Origin: Treponema sp. Marseille-Q4130
GTDB taxonomy: Bacteria; Spirochaetota; Spirochaetia; Treponematales; Treponemataceae
Direction of reading: 5' to 3'
Length of the DNA: 64,000 nt
Assembly: GCF_014334325.1 (NCBI RefSeq)
Contig: NZ_JACSET010000001.1
Span: 93,777-157,776, forward strand
Shown piece by piece: positions 16,149 through 25,450 of the stretch. Within the stretch, counting starts at the first letter, position 1, and each line of letters starts with the position of its first letter. A program made the position numbers and the translations under genes. Below the pieces are notes generated by a model. The model was not told where the DNA came from. It did no database searches and worked only from the letters and a program-made list of their open reading frames with translations.

Positions 16149-17030
16149 ATGCTTTCGAATTTATTGATTCCGTTTCACTATGAATACATGGTAAAGGCGA
16201 TCCTCGTCAGCGGCTTTATCGGAGGCGTGTGCGCGCTGCTTTCGTGCTTTGTCGTACTCAAAGGCTGGTCGCTGCTCGGCGATGCCTTATCGCATGCGGT
16301 GGTTCCGGGAGTTGCCGTTGCGTACATAATCGGCATACCGTTTTCGGTCGGCGCGTTTATAAGCGGTATGCTCGCCGCCGGAGCGATGGGCTTTATACAA
16401 AAGCACACTCGGATCCGCGAAGACGCCGTTATCGGCATCGTGTATACGACTTTTTTTGCGCTGGGCGTTTTGCTTATTTCGCTGTTTCCGAGCAATATAA
16501 CGCTTTCGACGATCGTTATGGGAAACATTCTCGGCATTGCCGACCGCGACATCGTTCAAACACTGATTATTGCCGGAAGCAGCCTTGCGATTATTTTGCT
16601 CAAGTGGAAGGACTTGCGCCTTTTTTCGTTCGATCCGGCGCAGGCGCGCGCGATAGGCCTCAACACGAATGTCTTGTACCTCTTGCTGCTTACGCTGCTC
16701 GCCGTTACGGCGATCGCTGCGCTGCAAACGGTCGGCAGTATTTTGGTCGTCGCAATGCTTGTAACGCCGGGAGCAGCCGCCTATTTGCTTACGGATAATT
16801 TTTCTTCGATGATGCGCCTTGCGTCGATTATCGGCTTGGTTACCTCCGCAGCAGGCGCGTATATCAGTTATTTTTTGAACGGATCGGCAGGAGGCTGCAT
16901 CGTTGCGCTGCAGTTTTTGCTTTTTTTAGCCGTCCTCTTTTTTGCGCCGCGTCACGGCATAGTCGCCTCTAAGCTGAACGCGGCAAAGGCTGTAAAGGAT
17001 TTTTTTGCGAAAAAGGCGACCGAAGGCTGA
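16149..17030 (+). CDS. troC: Metal ABC transporter permease
   Basis: 293 residues, ABC-3 family inner-membrane protein with about eight predicted hydrophobic segments. Family motifs include LKGWSLLGDALSHAVVPGVAVAY near residue 40, DPAQARAIGLNT in the middle and the late TVGSILVVAMLVTPGAAAYLLTD. Ribosome-binding site GCGGAGG lies just before the ATG. It pairs with TroD as a heterodimer. Confidence 0.94.
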   Translation: MLSNLLIPFHYEYMVKAILVSGFIGGVCALLSCFVVLKGWSLLGDALSHAVVPGVAVAYIIGIPFSVGAFISGMLAAGAMGFIQKHTRIREDAVIGIVYTTFFALGVLLISLFPSNITLSTIVMGNILGIADRDIVQTLIIAGSSLAIILLKWKDLRLFSFDPAQARAIGLNTNVLYLLLLTLLAVTAIAALQTVGSILVVAMLVTPGAAAYLLTDNFSSMMRLASIIGLVTSAAGAYISYFLNGSAGGCIVALQFLLFLAVLFFAPRHGIVASKLNAAKAVKDFFAKKATEG

Positions 17031-17215
17031 AGGTACTTTTTGCGGCAGGGATTGGAGCACCGCCGGAGGCGTTCGCCGGATTGCAAAGCTGTGAACCGGC
17101 GAATGAAGCGAAAGCGGAAGTGCGGAAAGCCCGGCGGTTTTCGCAGGCGCGAAAACCGAGCCGCCCGAAAAAAATTAATAAAAAATATTAAGATGAGGGC
17201 AGTTGGGAGAAAGGT
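17031..17215 (+). promoter_or_regulatory. Intercistronic segment with hairpin between troC and troD
   Basis: The only sizeable gap within the operon (185 nt). It is GC-rich and contains CGGTTTTCGC (17135-17144) and GCGAAAACCG (17149-17158), a perfect 10-bp stem with an AGGC loop, followed by an A-rich stretch and then GGGAGAAAGGT before troD. There is no U-tract on the sense side; mRNA processing or partial attenuation is possible. Confidence 0.5.
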
Positions 17216-18070
17216 ATGTTGTGGACAAAACTTATCGAACCGTTTATGTACGGCTTTATGGTAAAGGCGCTCGTGATTGCGGCTTTGGTCGGCTGCGTGT
17301 GCGCAGTCGTTTCGTGCTACCTTATTTTAAAGGGATGGTCGCTCATGGGGGACGCGATCTCGCACGCCGTACTGCCGGGCATCGTCGTCGCTTACCTCGT
17401 TCATATTCCGCTGGGAGTCGGCGCCTTTGCGGCGGGCTTGCTCAACGCGGCCGCTACCGGTTGGATAAAAGAGCGGAGCCGTATCCGCGAAGATTCGGTT
17501 ATGGGCGCGGTTTTTACCGGCATGATGGCGCTGGGGTTGATCCTCGTTACGAAGGTGAGTTCGAACATCCATTTTATGCACATTCTGTTCGGGAGCCTTT
17601 TGGGAATCGAAAAGCGCGATATGATACAGGCCCTCGTCTGTTCGCTCATAACGCTTGTGCTGGTCGTCGCCAAGCGCAAGGATATTCTTTTGTATTTGTT
17701 TGATCAAAATCATGCGAGAGCGATCGGGCTCAACATAAGGTTTATACATTATCTTTTTCTTGCGCTTACGGCGCTGACGATCGTCGCTTCGCTGCAAGCG
17801 GTGGGGATTTTGCTTACGGTTGCAATGCTGATTATACCGGGCTGCATCGCCTATCTTTTAACGGACATACTTGACCGTATGCTTTGTATTTCCGCGCTGT
17901 CGGCCGCATCGAGCGCGCTCGTCGGAACATATGTAAGCTATTTTTTGAACGGAGCGACCGGCGCATGCATTATTTTAACCGAAGCGCTGTTTTTCGTTTT
18001 GACGATGATGTTTGCGCCGAAGTACGGCATGATCGTGCGCTTTGTGCGGCAAGGGCAGAAGGTGCGGTGA
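17216..18070 (+). CDS. troD: Metal ABC transporter permease
   Basis: 284 residues, second ABC-3 family permease, clearly paralogous to TroC (LILKGWSLMGDAISHAVLPGIVVAYL, DQNHARAIGLNIRF, AVGILLTVAMLIIPGCIAYLLTD). Strongly hydrophobic with about eight membrane segments. GGGAGAAAGG precedes the ATG. It is the last gene of the operon; the phosphoglycerate mutase gene that follows tro in T. pallidum is not here. Confidence 0.94.
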   Translation: MLWTKLIEPFMYGFMVKALVIAALVGCVCAVVSCYLILKGWSLMGDAISHAVLPGIVVAYLVHIPLGVGAFAAGLLNAAATGWIKERSRIREDSVMGAVFTGMMALGLILVTKVSSNIHFMHILFGSLLGIEKRDMIQALVCSLITLVLVVAKRKDILLYLFDQNHARAIGLNIRFIHYLFLALTALTIVASLQAVGILLTVAMLIIPGCIAYLLTDILDRMLCISALSAASSALVGTYVSYFLNGATGACIILTEALFFVLTMMFAPKYGMIVRFVRQGQKVR

Positions 18071-18165
18071 AACCTTACAGGAAAAACGGAGGAGAATTGC
18101 GGAACGCGAAGCAGCGGAACTGAAGCCGGTCTTTTAATGTACATTCTCTTTTTTTGTATTATTTT

Positions 18166-18195
18166 CTGGCTATGCGGCGGATTTCGTGGTATAAT
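18166..18195 (+). promoter_or_regulatory. glpK promoter
   Basis: Perfect TATAAT at 18190-18195 with a weak CTGGCT (18166-18171) 18 nt upstream. GGAGG (18210-18214) and GTG 18221 follow. Confidence 0.6.
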
Positions 18196-18220
18196 GACTG
18201 TTATATCGCGGAGGTGCGCT

Positions 18221-19720
18221 GTGTCCGAAAAAAAGTATATCGTTGCGCTCGATCAGGGAACGACGTCGTCGCGGGCTGTCGTATTCGATCACGAAGCGAA
18301 TAAGGTTGCAAGCGCGCAGCAGGAATTCAATCAATACTATCCGAAGCCCGGCTGGGTCGAGCACGACGCCGAAGAGCTGTTTTTGTGTCAGCTTTCGGTG
18401 CTCCAAGAAGTCGTGCGAAGTGTCCGCATCGAAGCGGCGGAAATCGCGGCGATCGGTATAACGAATCAGCGGGAAACGGTCGTGCTGTGGGATAAGGCGA
18501 CGGGAAAGCCCGTGTACCGCGCGATCGTGTGGCAGTGCAGGCGGACGGCGGAACTCGCCGACGAATTGGTGCTGTCGGGTCAGGGGGATGTGATCCGCGA
18601 AAAGACGGGGCTGATTCCCGATGCGTATTTTTCCGGTACGAAAATCAAATGGATTTTGGATAACGTCGAAGGCGTGCGTGAACGTGCGCAAAACGGTGAG
18701 CTTCTCGCCGGTACGATCGACACGTGGCTCGTGTGGAAGCTGAGCGGCGGAAAATGCCATGTGACGGATTATACGAATGCTTCCCGCACGATGCTTTTCA
18801 ATATTCACACACTGCAGTGGGACGACGATCTCTTAGAGCTGCTCGGCATACCGCGCTGTATCCTTCCCGACGTAAAAGATTCATCGTATGTGTATACGAC
18901 GACCGACAAAAACGTATGCGGTTTTGAAGTTCCGATCGCGTCCGTCATTGGCGATCAGCAGGCGGCACTTTTCGGACAGGGCTGTTTCAATGCGGGCGAA
19001 ACGAAATCGACCTACGGTACCGGCTGTTTTTTGCTCATGCACACGGGGACAAAACCGGTCGCATCTTCTCACAAACTGCTGACCACGATCGCGCTCGGTA
19101 TAAACGGCTCCGTGACATACGCGCTCGAAGGCAGCGTGTTTATCGGCGGGGCGCTCATCAAATGGCTGCGCGACGAACTCGGTCTTATTAAAACCGCACA
19201 CGAATGCGATACGCTTGCCGAAACCGTTCCCGATTCGAACGATGTCATCATTGTGCCGGCTTTTACGGGACTCGGTGCGCCGTATTGGGATCCCTATGCG
19301 CGCGGTACGATCGCGGGGCTTACGCGCGGTGCGAATAAAGCGCATATCTGCCGCGCGGCGCTCGAAGCGATCGCGTTTCAGGTAAAGGACGAACTTGAGT
19401 GCATGAAGGAAGACGCCGGCTGCGCGATTCCGACGCTGAAAGCGGACGGAGGAGCCTGCGTGAGCAATCCGATGATGCAGTTCCAATCCGATATCCTCGA
19501 CACGCCGGTGTACCGGCCGAAAAACGTCGAAACGACGGTGACCGGTGCCGCCTTTCTTGCGGGGCTTGCCGTCGGCTTTTGGCATGACAAAGACGAGTTG
19601 CTCGGATTTTGGAAAATGGATAAAATCTTTACGCCTGAGATGGAGAGTAAAAAACGTGATGTGCTGTACGCGTTGTGGAAGCGTGCGGTCGAACGTGCAA
19701 AAGGCTGGGCCATACATTAA
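18221..19720 (+). CDS. glpK: Glycerol kinase
   Basis: 499 residues, full FGGY-family length. GTG 18221 is chosen because GGAGG sits 6 nt upstream and [21 protein letters not shown] is the normal N-terminus; upstream in-frame codons lie inside the promoter. Phosphate-binding [26 protein letters not shown], the active-site region [14 protein letters not shown], and [19 protein letters not shown] are diagnostic. It phosphorylates glycerol to sn-glycerol-3-phosphate in the cytoplasm. The two downstream oxidoreductases probably oxidise the product to dihydroxyacetone phosphate. Confidence 0.97.
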   Translation: MSEKKYIVALDQGTTSSRAVVFDHEANKVASAQQEFNQYYPKPGWVEHDAEELFLCQLSVLQEVVRSVRIEAAEIAAIGITNQRETVVLWDKATGKPVYRAIVWQCRRTAELADELVLSGQGDVIREKTGLIPDAYFSGTKIKWILDNVEGVRERAQNGELLAGTIDTWLVWKLSGGKCHVTDYTNASRTMLFNIHTLQWDDDLLELLGIPRCILPDVKDSSYVYTTTDKNVCGFEVPIASVIGDQQAALFGQGCFNAGETKSTYGTGCFLLMHTGTKPVASSHKLLTTIALGINGSVTYALEGSVFIGGALIKWLRDELGLIKTAHECDTLAETVPDSNDVIIVPAFTGLGAPYWDPYARGTIAGLTRGANKAHICRAALEAIAFQVKDELECMKEDAGCAIPTLKADGGACVSNPMMQFQSDILDTPVYRPKNVETTVTGAAFLAGLAVGFWHDKDELLGFWKMDKIFTPEMESKKRDVLYALWKRAVERAKGWAIH

Positions 19721-19753
19721 CAATTTTTAACCTCATTGATAATTTTCCCGGCT

Positions 19754-19779
19754 GCCTGAAAACTTCGGTTTTTAGAGGC
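19754..19779. repeat. Short hairpin of the dispersed palindrome family
   Basis: GCCT-G-AAAAC, TTCG tetraloop, GTTTT-TAG-AGGC between glpK and the GlpA-like gene. The UUCG loop closed by a C-G pair should be very stable; no U-tract follows. Confidence 0.55.
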
Positions 19780-19819
19780 GACCGATAATCGATATGTAAC
19801 TATGTTTGTTGGAGGCATC

Positions 19820-21343
19820 ATGAATAGCAGGATTACGTATGACGTTGCGATAATCGGCGCGGGGATTACCGGCGCCTGCATCGCGCGGGAGCTCGCAAAA
19901 ACTTCCGCAAAGATCGCGCTCATCGAAAAAGAAAACGATGTCGCGTGCGGCAGTTCGAAGGCGAACTCCGCGATCGTTCACGGAGGATTCGATCCCGTGC
20001 CGGGTACGCTTATGGCGCGCCTCAACGTGCGCGGAAGCGAACTGTATCCGGAACTTGCAAAAAAATTGAATTTCGATTACGAAAACAACGGATCGCTCGT
20101 CATCGCCTTCGACGAACAGGGTAGGGCGCTTCTAAATACGCTGCTCGAGCGCGGCAGGAAAAACGGCGTTAAAGATCTGCGCATCGTCGAAAGCGAAGAA
20201 CTGCACGATATGGAACCGAATCTCGGCGACAATTCGCTTGCGGCGCTGTACTCTCCGACTGCGGGGATCATGTGTCCGTACAAAGCGACGTGGGCGTTTG
20301 CCGAAAGCGCGGTCATAAACGGCGCGGAATTTTTCAGAAATACAGCGGTTCACGCGATCGAAAAAACGGACGGCGTCTTCGTGCTACGTACGGGGCACGG
20401 AGAGATCCGCGCGAAGTACGTCGTAAACGCCGCGGGCATCTTTGCAGATAAAGTGAGCGCGATGGCGGGCGCTCGAAAATTCGTCATCAAGCAGCGGCGC
20501 GGCGAATACTGTCTTCTCGACAACAACTGTAAATCCCTCGTCAATCATACGCTCTTTCAAACGCCGACCGCGCTCGGAAAAGGCGTGCTCGTAACGCAGA
20601 CAGTCGACGGCAATATTTTGATCGGGCCGAGCGCCGACGACCAAAGCGGCGACATGGACGGCTATACGGGGACGACCGCCGCATCGCAGGCGGACGTGCT
20701 TGCAAAAGCGTCGCTTACGATCCCCGATATCCCCCGCGGCAATATTATCAATTCCTTTGCCGGTATCCGCGCGATTGCCTGTGAAACGGATGAAAACGGA
20801 AATGCGGGCGAAAGCATCGAAGATTTTATCATCGAAGAAGATGCGAACGTAAAAGGTTTTATCAACGCAAGCGGTATCTGTTCGCCCGGTCTTTCCGCCG
20901 CTCCGGCAACCGCCGAATACGTCGCGGAACTGCTTAAAAGCGCGGGTCTCGATGTAAAAAAGCGGGACGATTTTATCGAAGAGCGCAAGGGGATCACCGC
21001 CTTTCACACGGCGAATATTGCGACGCGTTTAAAACTTATTAAAGAAGATCCTCTGTACGGGCAGATCATCTGCCGCTGCGAAACGGTAACGGAAGCGGAA
21101 ATCGTACAGGCGATCCGTTCTCCGCTCGGCGCACTCGATGTGGACGGCATCAAGCGGAGGACGCGGGCGGGCATGGGCAGGTGCCAAAGCGGTTTTTGCT
21201 CGCCGCGCGTTACGGAAATCCTTTCGCGCGAAGCGCATATTCCGATGACGTCGGTGACGAAAAAAGGCGGCTCGTCGTTCATGCTTGCAGGCAAAACGCG
21301 CGACTTTTCCGACGATGAATCGATGCAGGGGGCGAAACGATGA
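19820..21343 (+). CDS. FAD-dependent glycerol-3-phosphate dehydrogenase-like protein with BFD-type iron-sulfur domain
   Basis: 507 residues from ATG 19820 (GGAGG 4 nt upstream). N-terminal Rossmann motif DVAIIGAGITGACIARELA binds FAD; GGFDPVPGTLMARLNVRGSE recalls the GlpA/GlpD/LhgO DAO family. The C-terminal 90 residues hold a BFD-like [2Fe-2S] site, CRC (in IICRCETVTE) and then C-x4-C (GRCQSGFC). Context with glpK makes it the catalytic subunit of an anaerobic glycerol-3-phosphate dehydrogenase-type complex. Its stop overlaps the start of the next gene (ATGA). Confidence 0.88.
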   Translation: MNSRITYDVAIIGAGITGACIARELAKTSAKIALIEKENDVACGSSKANSAIVHGGFDPVPGTLMARLNVRGSELYPELAKKLNFDYENNGSLVIAFDEQGRALLNTLLERGRKNGVKDLRIVESEELHDMEPNLGDNSLAALYSPTAGIMCPYKATWAFAESAVINGAEFFRNTAVHAIEKTDGVFVLRTGHGEIRAKYVVNAAGIFADKVSAMAGARKFVIKQRRGEYCLLDNNCKSLVNHTLFQTPTALGKGVLVTQTVDGNILIGPSADDQSGDMDGYTGTTAASQADVLAKASLTIPDIPRGNIINSFAGIRAIACETDENGNAGESIEDFIIEEDANVKGFINASGICSPGLSAAPATAEYVAELLKSAGLDVKKRDDFIEERKGITAFHTANIATRLKLIKEDPLYGQIICRCETVTEAEIVQAIRSPLGALDVDGIKRRTRAGMGRCQSGFCSPRVTEILSREAHIPMTSVTKKGGSSFMLAGKTRDFSDDESMQGAKR

Positions 21344-22737
21344 GCAATACGATATACGATGCGATCATTGTCGGCGGCGGGCCGGCAGGTCTTGCCGCAG
21401 CCGTTTCGGCACACGATAACGGTGCTGAAAAATTATTGATTTTGGAACGCGATTCGAAGCTCGGCGGAATTCTTTTGCAGTGCATTCACAACGGATTCGG
21501 TCTTCACTATTTCGGAGAGGAGCTGACGGGTCCCGAATACGCAGGCCGCTTTGTCGCGCAGGTTCGCGAACGGGGCATCGAATACAAAACGGATACGATG
21601 GTCATTTCGATAGACAGGGCTGAAGATTTTGAAGGTGCGGGATTGACCGGAAAATCGTTCGATAAAACGAGCGGAGAGCACGTCGTCACAGCGATGAACG
21701 CAAAAGACGGACTCATGTTTTTGCACACGAAGACGGTTATACTCGCGATGGGCTGCAGAGAGCGGACGCGGGGCGCTCTCGTCATTCCGGGGACGCGTCC
21801 GGCAGGCATCTTTACGGCCGGAAGCGCGCAGCGTTTCGTCAATATCGACGGATACTTGCCCGGTAAAAAAATCGTTATTTTGGGAAGCGGCGACATCGGG
21901 CTTATCATGGCGAGGCGGCTCACGCTCGAAGGGTGCGACGTAAAAGTCGTATGCGAAGTGATGCCGTATTCGGCGGGCTTGAGCCGCAATATGACTCAGT
22001 GTCTCGAAAACTTCAACATACCGCTGAAATTGAGTACGACGGTTATCGAAATCCACGGGAGAGAGCGCGTGACGGGCGTTACGATCGCTGCAGTCGACGC
22101 GAACCGCCGTCCGGTAAAAGGTTCGGAAGAATACGTCGCGTGCGATACGCTTCTCCTTTCGGTCGGACTCATTCCCGAAAACGAAGTGAGTACGGGCGCG
22201 GGCGTTCACATGGATCCGGTGACGAAGGGGCCGTCGGTCAATCAGCTTATGGAAACGAGCGTACCCGGCATCTTTGCGTGCGGCAATACCGTACACGTTC
22301 ACGACTTGGTCGATTTCGTGACGACCGAAAGCGTGCTCGCCGGAAAATGCGCGGCCGAATACGCGCTTCATGCGGAAAGCGCGAGACAAAATGCAGCGAA
22401 CGCCGCTTTACATGCGCTTCCGATACGGCCGGGAAACCGCGTGCGTTACACCGTGCCGCAGCATATCGATCGGGACGACGCTTTTAAAGAAAGTGCGTCG
22501 AAGAAGTATGCGGATAAAAAAGACGAGCCAAAAGTGCAGATCATGTTCCGCAGCACCGACGTGTACCGCGGAGTTACCGTCGCCGTCTACAGCGGCAACG
22601 AGCGGCTCTATTCGAAAAAAGCGCGGATCGTGCGGCCGGGCGAAATGCAGATCGCGGACGTGCCGGCTTCTTCGCTTGCAAAGGTTGAAGCGCCGCTCAC
22701 CGTTTCGATCGAAACGCCGGAAGATACGATAGACTGA
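21340..22737 (+). CDS. NAD(P)/FAD-dependent oxidoreductase of the glycerol cluster
   Basis: 465 residues, overlapping the previous gene by 4 nt. Two nucleotide-binding motifs: DAIIVGGGPAGLAAAV near the N-terminus for FAD and KIVILGSGDIGLIMARRL in the middle for a second dinucleotide. LGGILLQCIHNGFGL and MGCRERTRGA are shared with the pyridine-nucleotide-disulfide group found next to GlpA-like proteins and DUF1667. It probably passes electrons from the GlpA-like subunit to NAD or another carrier; the direction is inference. The C-terminal 100 residues resemble a small beta domain. Confidence 0.85.
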   Translation: MSNTIYDAIIVGGGPAGLAAAVSAHDNGAEKLLILERDSKLGGILLQCIHNGFGLHYFGEELTGPEYAGRFVAQVRERGIEYKTDTMVISIDRAEDFEGAGLTGKSFDKTSGEHVVTAMNAKDGLMFLHTKTVILAMGCRERTRGALVIPGTRPAGIFTAGSAQRFVNIDGYLPGKKIVILGSGDIGLIMARRLTLEGCDVKVVCEVMPYSAGLSRNMTQCLENFNIPLKLSTTVIEIHGRERVTGVTIAAVDANRRPVKGSEEYVACDTLLLSVGLIPENEVSTGAGVHMDPVTKGPSVNQLMETSVPGIFACGNTVHVHDLVDFVTTESVLAGKCAAEYALHAESARQNAANAALHALPIRPGNRVRYTVPQHIDRDDAFKESASKKYADKKDEPKVQIMFRSTDVYRGVTVAVYSGNERLYSKKARIVRPGEMQIADVPASSLAKVEAPLTVSIETPEDTID

Positions 22738-22803
22738 TCGGCGCCCGCGGCATTGTGCAGACGCGATTTTAAAATTTTGCAAATTCGGAATACGAGGTTT
22801 CTT

Positions 22804-23190
22804 ATGGAGATAAACGAAAAAAAGACGATGACATGTATCATCTGTCCGATGGGCTGTCAGCTTGAAGTGACGAAACTGTCGGGAGCAGGGGAGGCGCCTT
22901 CATATTCGGTTACGGGCAACGCGTGCAAGAGAGGCGAAGCGTATGCGTATAAAGAACTTACGAATCCCGAGCGGACGCTCACCTGTACGGTGCAGGTTGC
23001 AGGCGGCGCTTCGCGGCTCGTGCCTGCAAAGTCGAAAGCGGAAGTGCCGCGCGATATGCAGCTCGAATGTATGGAAGTGATAAAGCGCCTGTGCGTTCCG
23101 GCTCCCGTCCGTGCGGGAGACGTACTCTGTGAAGACATCCTCAATACGGGTGCCGATATCGTCGCGTGCGACGATGTCGCAGCTGTGTGA
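22804..23190 (+). CDS. DUF1667 domain protein
   Basis: 128 residues from ATG 22804; GAGG with 6-nt spacing decides this start. TCIICPMGCQLEV (CxxCxxxC) and a later GNACKRGEAYA put four Cys residues in positions consistent with an iron-sulfur or metal site, although no role is proven for the family. DUF1667 genes are habitually last in glycerol-3-phosphate dehydrogenase clusters of anaerobes, and that is the order seen here. Likely a small electron-transfer partner. Confidence 0.85.
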   Translation: MEINEKKTMTCIICPMGCQLEVTKLSGAGEAPSYSVTGNACKRGEAYAYKELTNPERTLTCTVQVAGGASRLVPAKSKAEVPRDMQLECMEVIKRLCVPAPVRAGDVLCEDILNTGADIVACDDVAAV

Positions 23191-23368
23191 TTTTATAACC
23201 GCTGCGATTTGCCGTGCGGTCGATCGCAGTTTTCAGCGGCTCGTTTGAATCTGCGGTTTACAGATGCGACGTTAGAGTATTCGATACGGTTCGTAGCCTT
23301 GAGGGGGTGTAAGCGCAGAGGGGGTAGTGGAAAAGACCGGAGCGCCTGAGCGCGAGGACTTTGGAACG

Positions 23369-23391
23369 AGGGGGAGACTTCCCCCTTTTTT
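23369..23391 (+). terminator. Rho-independent terminator of the glycerol operon
   Basis: AGGGGGA (23369-23375), loop GACT, TCCCCCT (23380-23386), then TTTTTT to 23391. Classic intrinsic terminator. Confidence 0.9.
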
Positions 23392-23432
23392 ATATTAATA
23401 ATTATAGAACTCGAACGATGATTTATTAATTG

Positions 23433-24992
23433 TTAAAACTTCGCTTTTCGGAGGCGCACCTGTTCGATGTCGTCGCTGAAAAGTTCGCGCAAATCGTTGA
23501 GTCCGAGCGCCATAAGCGCCATACGGTCTATACCGATGCCCCATGCCAAAACGGGTACGTCGACACCCATCGCTTTCGTCACTTCGGGGCGGAATATGCC
23601 CGAGCCGCCGAGTTCGAACCAGCCGAGCACCGGATGTTTTATGTGCACTTCGATCGACGGTTCGGTAAACGGAAAATAACCGGGCACGTATTTGACGTCG
23701 GTTGCACCTGCGATTTCCGTCGCGAACATTTTTAAAAAGCCCAGCAGCGTTTTTAAGTTGACGTCGTTTCCGAGTACGATGCCTTCGGTTTGATAAAAAT
23801 CGCTCAAGTGTGTCGCGTCGACTTTATCGTAGCGGAAGCAGCGCACGATGCCGAAATATTTTCCGGGCACTTCGGCTTTGTGGAGCCGGTGCGCGGAGAG
23901 GACGGTACCCTGACTTCGCAAAATGAGGCGCCGCGTAAACTCCGTGTCGAAGCGGTAGTTCCATCCGCGGCTTCCCGAATCTCCTCCGTTTTCGTGGATA
24001 CGCTTGACGTTCGACAGGTAGGGCTCTTCGATCGATTTTGCGTGCGTCGGATTTTTGATGCGGTACACGTCGTGGATGTCGCGCGCCGCGTGAAACTGCG
24101 GCATAAAGAGCGCGTCTCCGTTCCAGAATTCGGTTTCGACGAGCGGGCCGTCGAACTCCTGAAAACCGAGCGACGAAAGTTTGTCTTTTACCGATTCGAG
24201 AAACTGCACGTAGGGATTCGTTCTGCCGGGGATGATGCGCGCGGGCGGAATCGCGATGTTGTACGCGCGGAAAGTTCCGCGTTTCCAGTCGCCCGAAGAG
24301 AGCAGCTGCGGCGTCACTTCTCCGATTTCGTTTCCGGTGATGCCGGCTTTTTTGAGCGCTTCGACGACTTTTTCGTATGCGTCGGTGAGTTTATACGTAA
24401 CCGTTTCGCGTTCGATGATTTTGAACGGGCTGTCCGCAGCGCCTCGCTTTTTTGCGAGGCTCGCGATGACATCCTTTTCTTCGGCGGAAAGAGATTCTCT
24501 GTCGAGCTGTCCGTTTTCGGCAGCTGCGGCTTTTTTTAATAATTCTTTGACGATCGAAATGCGTTTCGGAAGGGGCTTATCGGTTATGACGACCTGCTTT
24601 TCGTCGTTCATTTTCAAAACGCCGTCTTTTGCAAGCTGACCGAATGCGCTTCCGATATCTTTGCTTTCGATGTTCAGCGCCGCGGCGATCTTCGGAAGTA
24701 CTTGGGCGCCGTGTTCTTTTATAAAATTTATAAAGCGCTCTTCGATCGTGCTGCCGACTTTTACGATGGAACGGCCGAGCTCGGTGATTTCGTAATACGT
24801 GTGCGGCGTTCTGCCGGCTTCTTTGACAAGCTCTTTGCCGGAAAGCCACGAAAACGCCTGGTTCGCGTGACCTTCTTTATAGTCCAAATCTTTTTGCAGT
24901 TTTTCGGACGTTAAATCGTCTTTTTGCGAATAGCGCAAAAGCACTTTCGTTTCGAGGGGATGCAGATTTTTAATAATATTTGAAACGTCCAT
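23433..24992 (-). CDS. pheS: Phenylalanyl-tRNA synthetase alpha subunit, archaeal/eukaryotic type
   Basis: 519 residues, far longer than the about 330 of ordinary bacterial PheS. The N-terminal 200 residues carry winged-helix-like modules (KDDLTSEKLQKDLDYKEG, SWLSGKELVKEAG) as in archaeal/cytosolic enzymes. The class II catalytic core follows: motif 2 region YRFDTEFTRRLILRSQGTVLSAH and FGIVRCFRYDKVDATHLSDFYQTEG, and motif 3 VLAWGIGIDRMALMALGLNDLR. Spirochaetes are known to possess archaeal-type PheRS. No pheT lies beside it in this window. A weak CAGG precedes the ATG, 12 nt after the stop of the preceding gene, so read-through from there is likely. Confidence 0.95.
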   Translation of the reverse strand: MDVSNIIKNLHPLETKVLLRYSQKDDLTSEKLQKDLDYKEGHANQAFSWLSGKELVKEAGRTPHTYYEITELGRSIVKVGSTIEERFINFIKEHGAQVLPKIAAALNIESKDIGSAFGQLAKDGVLKMNDEKQVVITDKPLPKRISIVKELLKKAAAAENGQLDRESLSAEEKDVIASLAKKRGAADSPFKIIERETVTYKLTDAYEKVVEALKKAGITGNEIGEVTPQLLSSGDWKRGTFRAYNIAIPPARIIPGRTNPYVQFLESVKDKLSSLGFQEFDGPLVETEFWNGDALFMPQFHAARDIHDVYRIKNPTHAKSIEEPYLSNVKRIHENGGDSGSRGWNYRFDTEFTRRLILRSQGTVLSAHRLHKAEVPGKYFGIVRCFRYDKVDATHLSDFYQTEGIVLGNDVNLKTLLGFLKMFATEIAGATDVKYVPGYFPFTEPSIEVHIKHPVLGWFELGGSGIFRPEVTKAMGVDVPVLAWGIGIDRMALMALGLNDLRELFSDDIEQVRLRKAKF

Positions 24993-25004
24993 TTCGTGCC
25001 TGAT

Positions 25005-25412
25005 TTACCGAGTGAATTTTACGTACGACATATACTGTGCGCAGCTGTAGCCGCGTTCGTTTTTAAAATATTTTTCTTTGTCGCGCGTGAGATATTTATA
25101 GTGATAATATTGATTAGCTTTCATAAAATCTTCGAGGCACGCGAGTACGGTGTTCATCGCCTGCGCTTTGTCGTAGGTGACGTACATGCACGTGTAGTAG
25201 ATGCGCACTTCGTCATAGCGCGGCGTATATTCGATGCGAACTTCGGCCGTGTCGTCGGTCGTGTGCTGATTTTCCGGTATGATGATGCGCGTCGTCTTTT
25301 CGTCGTAGCCTCTGTTGTCGGCGGATGTTTCGGGCGTAAACGACCCCGATTTCTGCGCAAACATCATCGCTCCTGCAAAGAGCATGCAGCATGCGAGCAA
25401 AATTTTTTTCAT
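25005..25412 (-). CDS. Small exported protein of unknown function
   Basis: 135 residues from MKKILLACC at 25412; GGAGG lies 9 nt upstream. A signal peptide (LLACCMLFAGAMMFAQ) should be cleaved after MFA. The mature part is about 115 residues, rich in Tyr and charged residues: a RIEYTPRYDEVRIYYTCMYV segment, then a helical KAQAMNTVLACLEDFMKANQYYHYKYLTRDKEKYF. No known domain recognised. It sits between a larger exported-protein gene and pheS on the minus strand. Confidence 0.7.
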   Translation of the reverse strand: MKKILLACCMLFAGAMMFAQKSGSFTPETSADNRGYDEKTTRIIIPENQHTTDDTAEVRIEYTPRYDEVRIYYTCMYVTYDKAQAMNTVLACLEDFMKANQYYHYKYLTRDKEKYFKNERGYSCAQYMSYVKFTR

Positions 25413-25450
25413 AACGCGGTACCTCCATAGTGCCCTTCGTGTTTCGATTG

